A stretch of 64,000 nt of DNA from Cystobacter fuscus (GCF_002305875.1 NZ_CP022098.1:11656001-11720000); one strand, 5' to 3'; shown: positions 39,885-49,236, counted from the first letter of the stretch. Notes: generated by a model from the letters alone, not told the origin. Program-made: numbers and translations.

Positions 39885-42460
39885 TCCGCGGCGGAGACGA
39901 CTCCTCTGACACCTTCCGCGGCGGACGAATCCTCTGACACCTTCCGCGGCGTGACAGCGCAAGAGGCGGAGCGCGGCAGCCACACGGCGAACGTGGTCCC
40001 CTCCTCCTCACTGGAGCGCACCTCGACGCGGCCCCCGTGCGAGCGGGCGATCTGCTGGACGATGAAAAGACCCAGACCCAGGCCGGACGACGAACATCCG
40101 GAGTCCGACGCCCGCCGGAAGGGCTCGAAGATGCGCGGGAGCAGCTCCACCGGAATGGGTGGGCCCCCATTGCGGACCTCCACGCACACGGTGTCCCCGT
40201 CCTCGCGCAACATGAAGTCCACGGGGATGTCATCGGGGCTGTAGTCCAGCGCGTTCTTGCCCAGGTTGCCGAGCAGTTGCGCGAGCCGGTCCGGGTCCCA
40301 CTCGCCCTGGAAGTTCCCCGCCGTGATCAGCCGGAGCTTCCGCTGGGGATTGCCGACCTCGAGTTCCTCCATCACCTGCCGGCAGATGGCGAGGAGATTG
40401 GCCGGGCGGGGGCTGATGGGAATACCGCCCCCCAACCGCCCGCGAGTGAAGTCGAGCAGGTCGCCAATCATCCGCCCCATGCGCTCGGCGCTGATGGCGA
40501 TACGGCGCACGGCTTTCTGGTGGTGCTGGGTCGCGCAATCCGAGCGCATCATCGCGTTGACGGACAGGAGGATGGCGTTGAGCGGATTGCGCAGATCATG
40601 GGAGACAATGCCAATGAAGCGCTCGCGGAACTCCGCCGCCTGCCGCAGCTCCGTCTCGGCGCGCTTGTGATCGGTGACATCGGTGTTGACGGCGACCGCG
40701 CCCACGATGTCTTTCCCCATGCGAACGGGAGCGGCGGCACAGCGCACCACCACGTCCCTGCCCGTCATCAGATGGCGGGCAAGGACCTCCCGAGTGGTCG
40801 GCTGCCCCCGGATGGCCCGCATGAAGGGCTCCTCTTCCGGCGTGAGCCGATGGCCGTCCTCGGCGGAGCGGTTCTGCAGTCGCTGCCCCAGGACGGCGAC
40901 GTGCTGATTGAGCTCTTCCAGTGATTCGAAGCCCAGCATCTGCAGTGCCGGGGTGTTGGCCAGCCTGATACCGGAGGCATCACCCACGTACAGGGCATCC
41001 GGAATGCTCTGGATGACGGCCTCGAGGATGGCCGCGTTGCGCGCCAGTTCCTGCGCGGCATACTTGCGCTCGGTGATGTCCAGGACCGTGCCCAGGAAGC
41101 GGATGGGCTGCCCCGAGGCATCGTGGTAGACCCGGCCTTGTGCACTCAGCCAGCGCTCCTCCTGGTTCCCGACGGTCAGGATACGGTACTCCATGGCGCA
41201 GCTCCCCGCGCCGCCTGGAGTGAGGGCCTCCCGCACGTCATGTTGCACCTGGACACGGTCTTCGGGATGCACGCACGAGAGGAAGGTGAAGTAATCCACG
41301 GGAGTATCCGCTGAAATCCCGAAGAGGGAGCGCAAGCGCTCGTCCCACACCAACGCGCCCGTGGTGAGGTCCATGTCCCAGATACACAGCCCCATGGCCT
41401 CCGCCGCCAGACGGAGCCGCTCCTCGGCGACGCGCACCTTCTCGGCGGCGAGCGTCTCCATCCGCCGGCGCGACCGCACCAACTCCGTCGCGTCCGAGGC
41501 AACGACGATGACGGCTTCCACCTGGCCCTGGGCATCGCGCAGAGGTTCGTAGACGAAGTTGAAGTACCCTTCCTCGAGGGCTCCGCCTTCCAGGCGCGCC
41601 TGCTTGACGGGCAGTTCCGTCGCGACGTGGGACACACCGGTGGCGAGCACCCCCTCCAGACGCTCCTCGAGGCCCTGGCCCGCGACCTCGGGCAGGGCCT
41701 CGAACAGGGGCCTGCCCAGCACCTGCTCGGGGCGGCGGCCCCAGAGGCCGCACACCAGGGGATTGGCCAATTCGATGATGTGGTGGGGCCCCCGGAAGAT
41801 GGCGATGGCGGTGGGCGCATGCATGAACAACGAATGGAGCCACTCCCTCCGAAGCTCGGCTTGCGTGCGGGCCTGGGCCGTCTGGGTCAGGGACTCGTCG
41901 CGCTCGCGCACCACCTGGTGCAGTTCCTGGTTGGCCTCCTGGAGACCCTGGCTTCGGTGGAGCAGTTCCACCTCCATCTCCAGATTCCGGCTCTGGAGGA
42001 CCGCCGTGCGCTCCCTTTCCTCCTCGCGGAGGCGAGACAGGCGCACGGAGTCCGTCACGTCCTCCACCCGGAGGATGAGGTAGAGCACCTCGCCCTCGGG
42101 AGAGAGGACGGGGGTGTTGATGGGGCTCCAGTACCGCTCCTCGAAACCACCCCCCTCCTCCTCGGGACGCCGGATGTCGTACTTCTGCACGGCCATGGTG
42201 TCTGGCGCGCGGGTGGTCATGGCCCGCTCGAGCGAGGCGCGCAGGTTGCGCCCCCCTGTGGCGTCCGAATCGGCCGGGTTGTCGGGAAACACCTCGAACA
42301 AGGGACGGCCGAGGATGCCCTCGCGAGTCGTCAAGGTGGCACGCAGGTAGGCATCGTTCACCGCCACGGGGGTGAAGTCCGCGTCTGGGATGACCACCAG
42401 GAAGGGACTCGGGCTCTTCTCGAAGAGCAGCTGGAAGTCAGGCGGGGACGGCAGAGACAT
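39863..42460 (-). CDS. Multi-PAS sensor histidine kinase
   Basis: An 865-residue cytoplasmic kinase. Four PAS-type sensor domains are recognisable: about 8-135; about 205-320; about 335-470, with a PAC end GTVLDITERK; and about 480-600. A coiled coil lies between the first two. The HisKA box IGIVSHDLRNPLNAI gives His621, and the ATPase domain has NLGKNALDYS, EVRNGGPPIP and GLGLGLFIVQQI. There is no receiver domain. After WLPRSASCAVTP the protein ends in a repeat-encoded tail (SEDSSAAEGVRG-type units), so the original stop seems to have been lost. An upstream in-frame ATG at 42559 is possible. It is divergent from a small unknown gene. Confidence 0.9.
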   Translation of the reverse strand: MSLPSPPDFQLLFEKSPSPFLVVIPDADFTPVAVNDAYLRATLTTREGILGRPLFEVFPDNPADSDATGGRNLRASLERAMTTRAPDTMAVQKYDIRRPEEEGGGFEERYWSPINTPVLSPEGEVLYLILRVEDVTDSVRLSRLREEERERTAVLQSRNLEMEVELLHRSQGLQEANQELHQVVRERDESLTQTAQARTQAELRREWLHSLFMHAPTAIAIFRGPHHIIELANPLVCGLWGRRPEQVLGRPLFEALPEVAGQGLEERLEGVLATGVSHVATELPVKQARLEGGALEEGYFNFVYEPLRDAQGQVEAVIVVASDATELVRSRRRMETLAAEKVRVAEERLRLAAEAMGLCIWDMDLTTGALVWDERLRSLFGISADTPVDYFTFLSCVHPEDRVQVQHDVREALTPGGAGSCAMEYRILTVGNQEERWLSAQGRVYHDASGQPIRFLGTVLDITERKYAAQELARNAAILEAVIQSIPDALYVGDASGIRLANTPALQMLGFESLEELNQHVAVLGQRLQNRSAEDGHRLTPEEEPFMRAIRGQPTTREVLARHLMTGRDVVVRCAAAPVRMGKDIVGAVAVNTDVTDHKRAETELRQAAEFRERFIGIVSHDLRNPLNAILLSVNAMMRSDCATQHHQKAVRRIAISAERMGRMIGDLLDFTRGRLGGGIPISPRPANLLAICRQVMEELEVGNPQRKLRLITAGNFQGEWDPDRLAQLLGNLGKNALDYSPDDIPVDFMLREDGDTVCVEVRNGGPPIPVELLPRIFEPFRRASDSGCSSSGLGLGLFIVQQIARSHGGRVEVRSSEEEGTTFAVWLPRSASCAVTPRKVSEDSSAAEGVRGVVSAAEGVRGFV
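39866..39951. repeat. Three tandem copies of a 28-bp repeat within the kinase 3' end
   Basis: Copies at 39866-39893, 39896-39923 and 39924-39951 share GACGAATCCTCTGACACC followed by TTCCGCGGCG. Only one base differs in the middle copy, and 2 bp are inserted between copies one and two. Read on the minus strand they encode the last ~28 residues of the PAS histidine kinase (SAAEGVRG units). A fourth, inverted partial copy is at 39816-39832. Confidence 0.8.
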
Positions 42461-42709
42461 GGGAGTGGTGAAGCAGGTCAGGCGAGGAGTCGCGGGGAGG
42501 GGATTGCCCGGGCGAGATGGCTCGCCAGAGGCTGGCCGTCTGGCGGTACCTTCCGCCATGACCCCACTGTTCAACAGTGTGACTTCCCCGAGGCTTCTGC
42601 TCATCGGCTCGAATGCCAGGCACACAACCAGTTGGCCCGCGCGCGACACCAGGGACGTCCAGACGTTTCCTCACCCATCCGCTCGTCGAGCCATGGAAGA
42701 TTCCAGCCC

Positions 42710-43288
42710 ATGGACCAGAGCACGCGCGAGCACTTCACCCACCTGCACGGCACGGACGTCGAGTCCCGTGCGGCCTCCTTCCAGCACCTGCTGGAGCTCA
42801 CACAACAGCCGGTGGATTGGGCGTATGAAGTCTGGGATGAGTTGCTGAAGCTCGTGCGAGAGGGCGACAACCACCAGCGGGCCATCGGGGTGCAATTGCT
42901 CAGCGGCCTGGCCAGGAGCGACCCCCAGCAGCGGATGTTGAAGGATCTCGATCAACTCATGGCCGTGACGAAGGATGAAAGGTTCGTCACGGCCCGGCAT
43001 TCCCTTCAATCGCTCTGGCGGGTGGGGATCGCCAGCCCAGCCCTCCAGAAGAAAGTGGTGGACCGCTTGAGCCAGCGCTTCCGGGACTGCACCAGCGAGA
43101 AGAACGGGACGCTCATCCGCCATGACATCCTGGAGGTCTTCCGGAAGATCTACGACAGGGTGCAAGACGAGCAGCTCAAACAGCATGCCCTGGCGCTGAT
43201 TGAAACCGAAGAAGACCCGAAGTACCGCAAGAAGTATTCGGGGCTCTGGAAGGACCTCGTCGCCAAGAAGCGTGGCGCGAAGGGATAG
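42710..43288 (+). CDS. Hypothetical protein, alpha-helical (HEAT-like), 192 aa
   Basis: A cytoplasmic, all-helical 192-residue protein starting MDQSTREHFTHLHGTDVE. Its regular helix pairs (SFQHLLELTQQPVDWAYEVW, LLKLVREGDNHQRAIGVQLL, HSLQSLWRVG, VVDRLSQRFRDC) are what HEAT/ARM-type scaffolds look like, and it ends in a basic tail (KKYSGLWKDLVAKKRGAKG). I recognise no enzyme motif. It is divergent from the multi-PAS kinase across about 250 bp, in which I see no clear site. Function unknown. Confidence 0.7.
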   Translation: MDQSTREHFTHLHGTDVESRAASFQHLLELTQQPVDWAYEVWDELLKLVREGDNHQRAIGVQLLSGLARSDPQQRMLKDLDQLMAVTKDERFVTARHSLQSLWRVGIASPALQKKVVDRLSQRFRDCTSEKNGTLIRHDILEVFRKIYDRVQDEQLKQHALALIETEEDPKYRKKYSGLWKDLVAKKRGAKG

Positions 43289-43316
43289 GGACAAGCACGT
43301 CTGGCGAAAAGACAAT

Positions 43317-44024
43317 CTACAGCGTGAACACCTGCTCGGGAGGCGCGTCGCGCGCGTCCCACGGCCGCGAGTTGTAGGCGAGCGACTCGGCCAGACGCTC
43401 GGGCTTCTCCGCGCGCGGCGTCCTCATCAACTGGAGGAAGGCCTCGCGGTCCAGGCGCAGACGCGGGTTGGTGACGCGCTCATGGCCAATCGTGCTGAAC
43501 GTGCGCCCGCCATAGTCATGCGCGGGAAACACGAGCGTGTCGTCGGGCAGCGACAGCAGGCGCTCCAGGCTCTCGTACTCGGCCTCGGGGTCGCCCGTGG
43601 GCAGGTCCGTGCGGCCCGTGGCGCCGATGAGCAGCGTGTCGCCCGTCAGCACCCGGTCGTCCAGCACCAGCACGAGCCCATCGGCCGTGTGACCCGGGCT
43701 CGCCCAGACCTTCACGCGCACGTCGCCCACCGCGAGCACGTCCCCCTCGCCGAGCGGCCGTTGCACCGCGTGCGCGGGCGCCCCCATGTGCACCGCGTTC
43801 ATCATCCGCGCGAGCTCCCGCCCCCCGGACAGATGGTCCGCATGGGTATGGGTGTCCACCACGGCGATCAACTGCAGCCGATCCTTGCCCAACCGCCGCA
43901 GATAGCCCGGCACGAGCTCCAGCACCGGATCCACGATGATCGCCTCGCGCGTCCACGCGCTGGCGATGAGATACGTGCGACAACTGGCCCCGCCGTTCAG
44001 CTCCTCGAAGATGAGCCCCTTCAC
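43317..44024 (-). CDS. MBL-fold hydrolase, ETHE1-like persulfide dioxygenase
   Basis: 235 residues starting at GTG with GGGGG upstream. Metallo-beta-lactamase motifs are VDTHTHADHLSG, the SPGHTADG histidine, the bridging Asp in LTGDTLLIGATGRTDL and the last His in FPAHDYGGRT. The GRTD and PAHDY pair is characteristic of ETHE1/persulfide dioxygenases, which use mononuclear Fe(II) and O2 to oxidise glutathione persulfide to sulfite. The protein is cytoplasmic. It stands alone, with no rhodanese or sulfide:quinone reductase gene beside it. Confidence 0.87.
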   Translation of the reverse strand: MKGLIFEELNGGASCRTYLIASAWTREAIIVDPVLELVPGYLRRLGKDRLQLIAVVDTHTHADHLSGGRELARMMNAVHMGAPAHAVQRPLGEGDVLAVGDVRVKVWASPGHTADGLVLVLDDRVLTGDTLLIGATGRTDLPTGDPEAEYESLERLLSLPDDTLVFPAHDYGGRTFSTIGHERVTNPRLRLDREAFLQLMRTPRAEKPERLAESLAYNSRPWDARDAPPEQVFTL

Positions 44025-44146
44025 CCCAACCCCCGTCGTGCCGCGAGTGGTACCCGCGTCAAGCTAGCCACGGTCCAGGCCCCGGCGAGGTCCAGTGGCG
44101 TCCCGGACCCCCCAGACGCTCGGAAGTCGACGCTCCGGGGCGGGCA

Positions 44147-44683
44147 TCAGCGGGCGGCGGTGGGCACGGCCGCGTTCAGGTGCGCGTGAAGTGTCTGGGT
44201 GCTGACATACAGGAACTGCGCGTCCCCGAAGGCCAGCCCGTCTCCATCGAGCAGCGCCTGCTCCTCGCCACCGAGCTGCACCGAGTTGACATAGGTGCCG
44301 TTCATCGAGCCCGCGTCGCGCAGGGTGCAGCCCCCATCCGCCTCGCTCCAGCGCAGCATGGCGTGCACCTTCGACACGGACGGGTCATGCACCACGACGG
44401 AGCAGCTCGCCTCCAGCCGGCCCACGGCGAAGACCTCGCCATCCTGCTTGGGGCGAAGGAAGAGCACCTGCAGGTGCTCGAAGCCCTGCAACATGGCCAG
44501 CAGCCGGTCCGTCAACCGCGAGCGGTGCGCCATGAACACCGTGCGCGAGCCACCCATCTGCTGGGCCACCATCTGGAACACGAGCGAGGGCGGCTGCTGG
44601 ATGAGCGCCACGGGGCCGTGTTCGGCCACGAACGTCTCCACCTCCACCCGGGCCCGCGCCCGTAATTCCTTCACCGAGGGCAT
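44147..44683 (-). CDS. FHA domain protein
   Basis: 178 residues with a C-terminal forkhead-associated domain (about 85-165): FAVGRLEASCSVVVHDPSVS (the GR motif, with Ser), KVHAMLRW (KVHA in place of SRxH), DAGSMNGTYVN and LLDGDGLAFG. FHA domains bind phosphothreonine, so this protein probably receives a signal from one of the many Ser/Thr kinases of the organism. The N-terminal half (about 1-80) is helical and unrecognised. It is divergent from glpK across 99 bp. Confidence 0.82.
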   Translation of the reverse strand: MPSVKELRARARVEVETFVAEHGPVALIQQPPSLVFQMVAQQMGGSRTVFMAHRSRLTDRLLAMLQGFEHLQVLFLRPKQDGEVFAVGRLEASCSVVVHDPSVSKVHAMLRWSEADGGCTLRDAGSMNGTYVNSVQLGGEEQALLDGDGLAFGDAQFLYVSTQTLHAHLNAAVPTAAR

Positions 44684-44782
44684 GGCGCGCCACGCTAGGC
44701 GCGCGCGCCGCGCGTGCCAAGAGCCTTGGCTCGGGTATGGTGCACCCCCACACCCTCCAGGCAGCCGTAGGAGAGCGCACTC

Positions 44783-46267
44783 ATGGCGAAGGCGAAGTAC
44801 GTGCTGGCAGTGGACCAGGGGACCACCGGGACCCATGTCTCCATCCTCGATGACAGACTCCGGGTGGTGGGGAGCTCCTACCGGGAGTTCCCCCAGCACT
44901 TCCCCAAGCCCTCGTGGGTGGAGCACGACCTGGACGAAATCTGGGCCACGGTGGAGCAGTGCATCCGCTCGGCCCTCAAGGACGCCAGGCTGTCGGGCAA
45001 GCAGATGGCCGCGGTGGGCATCACCAACCAGCGGGAAACGACCGGCCTCTGGGAGCGCGCGAGCGGCAAGCCCCTCTCACGCGCCATCGTGTGGCAGGAC
45101 CGGCGCACGTCCGAGCACTGCGCCCGGCTGCGCGAGCAGGGCGAGGAGGCCCGCGTGCGCGAGACGACGGGCCTCGTGCTGGACCCGTACTTCTCCGCCA
45201 CCAAGCTCTCCTGGCTGCTGGAGCACGTGAAGGGAGCGCGCAAGCGCGCCGAGAAGGGCGACGCGTGCTTTGGCACCATCGACACCTGGCTCGTCTACAA
45301 GATGACCGGGGGCCAGTCGCACGTCACGGACGTCACCAACGCCAGCCGCACCCTGCTCATGGACGTGAAGCGCCTGGCATGGGACGACTCGCTGCGCGCC
45401 CTCTTCGGCGTGCCGGCCGCGTGCCTGCCGGAGATCCGCGGCTCGGCGGAGTCCTATGGCACCACGCACGGCATGCGCTCGCTGCCCGACGGCATCCCCA
45501 TCACCGGCATGGCGGGCGACCAGCAGTCGGCGCTCTTCGGCCAGGCGTGCTTCTCTCCCGGAGAGGCCAAGTGCACCTACGGCACGGGCGCCTTCCTGCT
45601 GATGAACACGGGCGACACGCCGGTGACGTCGAAGGCGGGGCTGCTCACCACGGTGGCGTGGAAGATTGGAGACCAGACGACGTACGCGCTCGAGGGCAGC
45701 TCCTTCATCGCCGGGGCCGCGGTGCAGTGGCTGCGCGACGGGCTCAAGGTCATCAAGAAGTCCTCGGACGTGGAGGCGCTCGCCTCGAGCGTGAAGGAGA
45801 GTGGCGACGTGGTGTTCGTCCCGGCGCTGGCGGGCCTGGGAGCGCCGCACTGGCGGCCCGAGGCGCGCGGCCTGTTCGCGGGCATGGACCGCTCCACCAC
45901 GGTGGCGCACCTGGCGCGCGCGGCACTCGAGGGCGTGGCGATGCAGATTCATGACCTGGCCGAGGCGATGCGCCAGGACAGCGGCCGGCAGATTCCCGCC
46001 TTCAAGGTGGACGGGGGCGCGTCGGCCAACAACCTGATGATGCAGTTCCAGGCGGACATGCTGGGCACCGAGGTGGTGCGCCCCAAGGACCTGCAGACGA
46101 CGACGCTCGGAGCGGCGTTCCTCGCGGGCCTGGGCGCGGGAGTGTGGAGCAGCACGGACGCCATCCGCCAGGCGTGGAAGGTGGGCAAGGTCTTCAAGCC
46201 GAAGATGAAGCCCGAGGTGCGCGAGAAGTACCTGACCAAGTGGCGGCGCGCGGTGGAGCGCGCCTGA
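44783..46267 (+). CDS. glpK: Glycerol kinase
   Basis: A 494-residue FGGY-family kinase that phosphorylates glycerol to sn-glycerol 3-phosphate with ATP. Motifs are VLAVDQGTTGTHVSI at the N-terminus, GITNQRETTGLWER, AIVWQDRRT, GTIDTWLVYKMTGG, the GDQQSALFGQACF segment and FKVDGGASANNLMMQFQADM. Length and motif order match GlpK throughout. No glycerol facilitator or GlpD gene is adjacent; instead a pterin dehydratase gene follows 16 bp downstream. Confidence 0.96.
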   Translation: MAKAKYVLAVDQGTTGTHVSILDDRLRVVGSSYREFPQHFPKPSWVEHDLDEIWATVEQCIRSALKDARLSGKQMAAVGITNQRETTGLWERASGKPLSRAIVWQDRRTSEHCARLREQGEEARVRETTGLVLDPYFSATKLSWLLEHVKGARKRAEKGDACFGTIDTWLVYKMTGGQSHVTDVTNASRTLLMDVKRLAWDDSLRALFGVPAACLPEIRGSAESYGTTHGMRSLPDGIPITGMAGDQQSALFGQACFSPGEAKCTYGTGAFLLMNTGDTPVTSKAGLLTTVAWKIGDQTTYALEGSSFIAGAAVQWLRDGLKVIKKSSDVEALASSVKESGDVVFVPALAGLGAPHWRPEARGLFAGMDRSTTVAHLARAALEGVAMQIHDLAEAMRQDSGRQIPAFKVDGGASANNLMMQFQADMLGTEVVRPKDLQTTTLGAAFLAGLGAGVWSSTDAIRQAWKVGKVFKPKMKPEVREKYLTKWRRAVERA

Positions 46268-46283
46268 GAGGAGAGAGAACACC

Positions 46284-46595
46284 ATGGCCTACGACAAGAC
46301 GCAGTTGAGCGCCGCGGAACTCGAGCGTTTCCTCGCCGAGCACACCGCGTGGAAGCAGGAGGGAGGGATGCTGCGGCGCACCTACGAGGCGCCGAGCTTC
46401 CTGGCGGGCATCGAGTTCGTGACCCGGGTGGCGAAGGCGGCCGAGGCGGCGGACCATCACCCGGACATCGACATCCGGTGGCGCAAGGTGACGCTGGCGC
46501 TGGTGACGCACGACGCGGGCGGGCTCACCTGGCGCGACACGAAGCTGGCGGCCGAGGCGGACACCCTGTTCGCCCAGGTGGCGTCCGCGAGCTGA
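46284..46595 (+). CDS. phhB: Pterin-4a-carbinolamine dehydratase
   Basis: A 103-residue protein with the PCD signature: EAADHHPDIDIRW carrying the catalytic His pair, LALVTHDAGGLTWRD, and WKQEGGMLRRTYEAPSF near the N-terminus. It dehydrates 4a-hydroxytetrahydrobiopterin formed by aromatic amino acid hydroxylases and can also act as a small dimerisation factor. AGGAGAG precedes the start. It is co-transcribed with glpK, although no hydroxylase gene is nearby. Its stop overlaps the ATG of the next gene (TGATG). Confidence 0.9.
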   Translation: MAYDKTQLSAAELERFLAEHTAWKQEGGMLRRTYEAPSFLAGIEFVTRVAKAAEAADHHPDIDIRWRKVTLALVTHDAGGLTWRDTKLAAEADTLFAQVASAS

Positions 46596-47830
46596 TGCGC
46601 GCGGGACTGCTCCTCGCGGGGGTGGTGCTGGCGGCGCCGGGGGCGTGGGCCCAGGACGACGTGCCCACGAGCACCCGGCCCGAGCGGCTGTACCTCAACT
46701 CGGGGGTGCTCATGGGCTCCTCGCGAGAGGTGGGGCTGGGCGGAGCCTACGTGGGCATCGCCGAGGGCGCGGTGGGCTTCGCGAGCAACCTGGCGGCGCT
46801 CGCGCACCGCTCCCCCCGCCTGGACAAGGAATGGGACGTGGGCGTCACCCTGTCCTGGATGGACCTGCCGCTGGCGGAGGCGCGCGGCAAGGATCTGGAC
46901 AACGACGGCGCGCCCGACGACGCCCCGGAGACGTTGCAGCTCTTCGGTGCCGTCATGTTGCAGTACCACAACGTGGGTCTGGGCTTCTCGCTGCGCAACT
47001 ACAGTGTGGGCTACTGCAACACGCCCGCGTGCGACCGGGATGATCTCATCCGCGTGTCGCAGCTCCACGCCTCGCTGGCGGGCGCGGTGGCGCTGGGCCG
47101 GGACGACTTCATCCTCGGCTTCGGCATCTACAGCGCACAGGCCATCTTCAATCACAAGGGCGAGGGTGACTGGTTCTACGGCAACACGGGCGTCGCGTTG
47201 GATCTGCTCTACCGGCCCCTCGGACGGCCCTACCGGCTGGGCCTGTCGGTGCGGCCGGAGCTGCGGGGAGCCTGGAAGCGCCAGGAGGGGCAGGAGCCCT
47301 TCATCGCGGGCCGGCAGATCTACTCGGCCGTGGTGTCCCCCTCGACGGTGTCCCTGGGCCTGAGCTGGCGCATGGGCGAGGGAGCCGAGCTGTACAACCG
47401 GCTCTCGCCCGCCGCGCGTCAGCAGATGCTGGAGGGCGACTACTTCGCCGAGGTGCCCCCCGAGCTCGACAGCCGGGCCGTCGAGGGACGATGGCTCTTC
47501 AGCGTGCAGGCGGACCTGCTCTCCCCGGTGGAGAACGCGGTGTCGGTGCACTCCTTCACGGCGCTCACCCCCGCCGAGCGCGTGGGTTCATCCGCCCTGG
47601 TGCAACCACGCGCGGGGGTGGAGTACGAGCCATTCCTCGGACGGCTGCGCCTGCGGATGGGGGCGTTCATCGAGCCCTCGCCCTTCGAGGGCCGCTCGCC
47701 CCGACCGCACCTCACCGGAGGCTTCGAGCTGTTCCTCTTCCGCTATCTGGATGACTGGGCGGTGACGGCCTCCTTCGACCTGTCCCGGCGCTATTCCGAC
47801 TTCGGCATCTCCGTGGGCTTCTGGCGCTGA
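46595..47830 (+). CDS. Outer-membrane beta-barrel-like protein
   Basis: 411 residues with a clear signal peptide (MRAGLLLAGVVLAAPGAWAQ). A GGAYVGIAEGAVGFASNLAAL segment near the N-terminus is typical of FadL/PorV/UPF0164-like barrels. Alternating strand patterns follow, ending in an aromatic strand (SDFGISVGFWR). It probably spans the outer membrane. The ATG overlaps the upstream stop, so it is translated together with the pterin dehydratase. Substrate and precise family are not recognised. Confidence 0.75.
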   Translation: MRAGLLLAGVVLAAPGAWAQDDVPTSTRPERLYLNSGVLMGSSREVGLGGAYVGIAEGAVGFASNLAALAHRSPRLDKEWDVGVTLSWMDLPLAEARGKDLDNDGAPDDAPETLQLFGAVMLQYHNVGLGFSLRNYSVGYCNTPACDRDDLIRVSQLHASLAGAVALGRDDFILGFGIYSAQAIFNHKGEGDWFYGNTGVALDLLYRPLGRPYRLGLSVRPELRGAWKRQEGQEPFIAGRQIYSAVVSPSTVSLGLSWRMGEGAELYNRLSPAARQQMLEGDYFAEVPPELDSRAVEGRWLFSVQADLLSPVENAVSVHSFTALTPAERVGSSALVQPRAGVEYEPFLGRLRLRMGAFIEPSPFEGRSPRPHLTGGFELFLFRYLDDWAVTASFDLSRRYSDFGISVGFWR

Positions 47831-47851
47831 GCCCATTCCGGGCTCGAGGGC

Positions 47852-48130
47852 TCAACCCCGGCGGCCTGGACGACGCCTCGCGGCCTGACGGCCTCCGGGC
47901 AACTGCCGTCCCGCGTCTTCCAGGTGGGCGGAGCGCAGGGGCCGCGCCGCGTGGGTCTCGACGCCATTGGCATCCTCGGGCAGCGGCCGATCCTCCTCCC
48001 GCCGGAGCGGGGGAGCACCGAGCAGCCGGGGATCCGGCTGCCAGTTGAAGAGCAGGATGGCGATCAACACCATCATCACCACCGTGCGCCGCAGGGACGC
48101 GGATTCCTGGAAGAGTGGATGTGGAGTCAT
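47852..48130 (-). CDS. Small single-span membrane protein
   Basis: A 92-residue protein starting MTPHPLFQESASLRRTVVMM, with one membrane segment (about 15-29, VVMMVLIAILLFNW) and a charged, Arg-rich C-terminal half. GGGAGG precedes the ATG. It lies 29 bp after the dapE stop and probably shares that operon. Function unknown. Confidence 0.6.
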   Translation of the reverse strand: MTPHPLFQESASLRRTVVMMVLIAILLFNWQPDPRLLGAPPLRREEDRPLPEDANGVETHAARPLRSAHLEDAGRQLPGGRQAARRRPGRRG

Positions 48131-48159
48131 CAGCCTCCCAACAACCGCCGGGGAAGATC

Positions 48160-49236
48160 TCAGCCCGCCTGCTTCAGGAACAGCGCCAGTTTCTCGTAGG
48201 CCACCGCCAGCGCGGGAATGGGGGCGCTCTCGTTGGCCTGGTGGGCCTGGGCCGTCTCGCCCGGCCCGAAGTTCACCGCGTCCACGCCCAGCTCGGAGAA
48301 GCGCGCCACGTCCGTCCACGCCTGCTTCGACGCCGCCGGCAGGCCCGTGAGCGCCATCAACCGCTGGAAGAGCACGTTGTCCGCGCACACCCGACCGCTC
48401 GGCGCCAGGTCGATGAACTCCAGCTCCGCCGCGTCGCCCACCAGCTCGCGCACGTCCTCCTGCGCCCGGGCCACCGACTTGCCCGGCGCGAAGCGGTAGT
48501 TGAGGTTGAGCTCGAAGGACTCCGGCACCACGTTGCGCGCGCGCCCACCCGCGGCCTTGGTGATGCTCATCACCTCGTGGAAGGTGAAGCCATCCTGCAC
48601 CACCTCGCGCCGGGGCCGGGTGAGCAGGTGCGCGAGCAGCGGCCCCGCCTTGTGGATGGCGTTCTCCCCCTGCCAGGGCCTCGCCGAGTGCGCGCTGCGG
48701 CCCTTGAAGCGCAACGTCACGTGCATCGTGCCCACGCACCCCACCTGCACCACCCCGTCCGTGGGCTCCATGGCGATGCCGAACTTCACCCGCTTGAGCT
48801 CCGGACGCGCGTCGAACAGCGGCCCCAAGCCACTCTCCAGGTAGGGGCCTTCCTCGCGCTCGTAGAGCACCCACACCAGGTTCACCGGCAGCCGCTCACG
48901 GGGCAGATCCTCGGCGAGCGCCATCATCACCGCCAGCCCGCCCTTCATGTCCGAGGCGCCCAGGCCGAACACCCGCTCGCCCTCGATGCGCGCCGGCCGG
49001 TCCTCCGGGTGCGCGGGCACGGTGTCCAGGTGGCCCACGAGCGCCACCGTGGGCCGCTCGTCCTGGAGGTGGCCCAGCACCAGCGAGTGGCCCAGGCGGA
49101 ACACCTCGCTCGCGGGCAGATGCGAGCGGGCCCAGTGCTCCACGTGATCGGCGAGTGCCCGCTCCTCGCCAATGGGGCTGGGGATGCGGCACAGGGCCAG
49201 GGTGGACTGCGCGAGGCGGGTGGCGAGGTCGGTCAT
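48160..49236 (-). CDS. dapE: Succinyl-diaminopimelate desuccinylase (M20 peptidase family)
   Basis: A 358-residue M20 metallohydrolase. Metal ligands are in VALVGHLDTVPAH and GLGASDMKGG, the catalytic Glu pair in VLYEREEGPY and another ligand in AMEPTDG; the dimerisation domain begins at GTMHVTLRFKGRSAHSARPW. It removes succinate from N-succinyl-LL-diaminopimelate on the lysine/peptidoglycan path. The presence of dapD two genes upstream in the same operon supports dapE over other M20 members. The start at 49236 fits family length. Confidence 0.88.
   Translation of the reverse strand: MTDLATRLAQSTLALCRIPSPIGEERALADHVEHWARSHLPASEVFRLGHSLVLGHLQDERPTVALVGHLDTVPAHPEDRPARIEGERVFGLGASDMKGGLAVMMALAEDLPRERLPVNLVWVLYEREEGPYLESGLGPLFDARPELKRVKFGIAMEPTDGVVQVGCVGTMHVTLRFKGRSAHSARPWQGENAIHKAGPLLAHLLTRPRREVVQDGFTFHEVMSITKAAGGRARNVVPESFELNLNYRFAPGKSVARAQEDVRELVGDAAELEFIDLAPSGRVCADNVLFQRLMALTGLPAASKQAWTDVARFSELGVDAVNFGPGETAQAHQANESAPIPALAVAYEKLALFLKQAG

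Noticed and set aside
39866-39951. Three regularly spaced repeats considered as a CRISPR array
   Set aside because: Units are tandem with 0-2 bp between them, so there are no spacers, and they lie in coding sequence; no cas gene is present.
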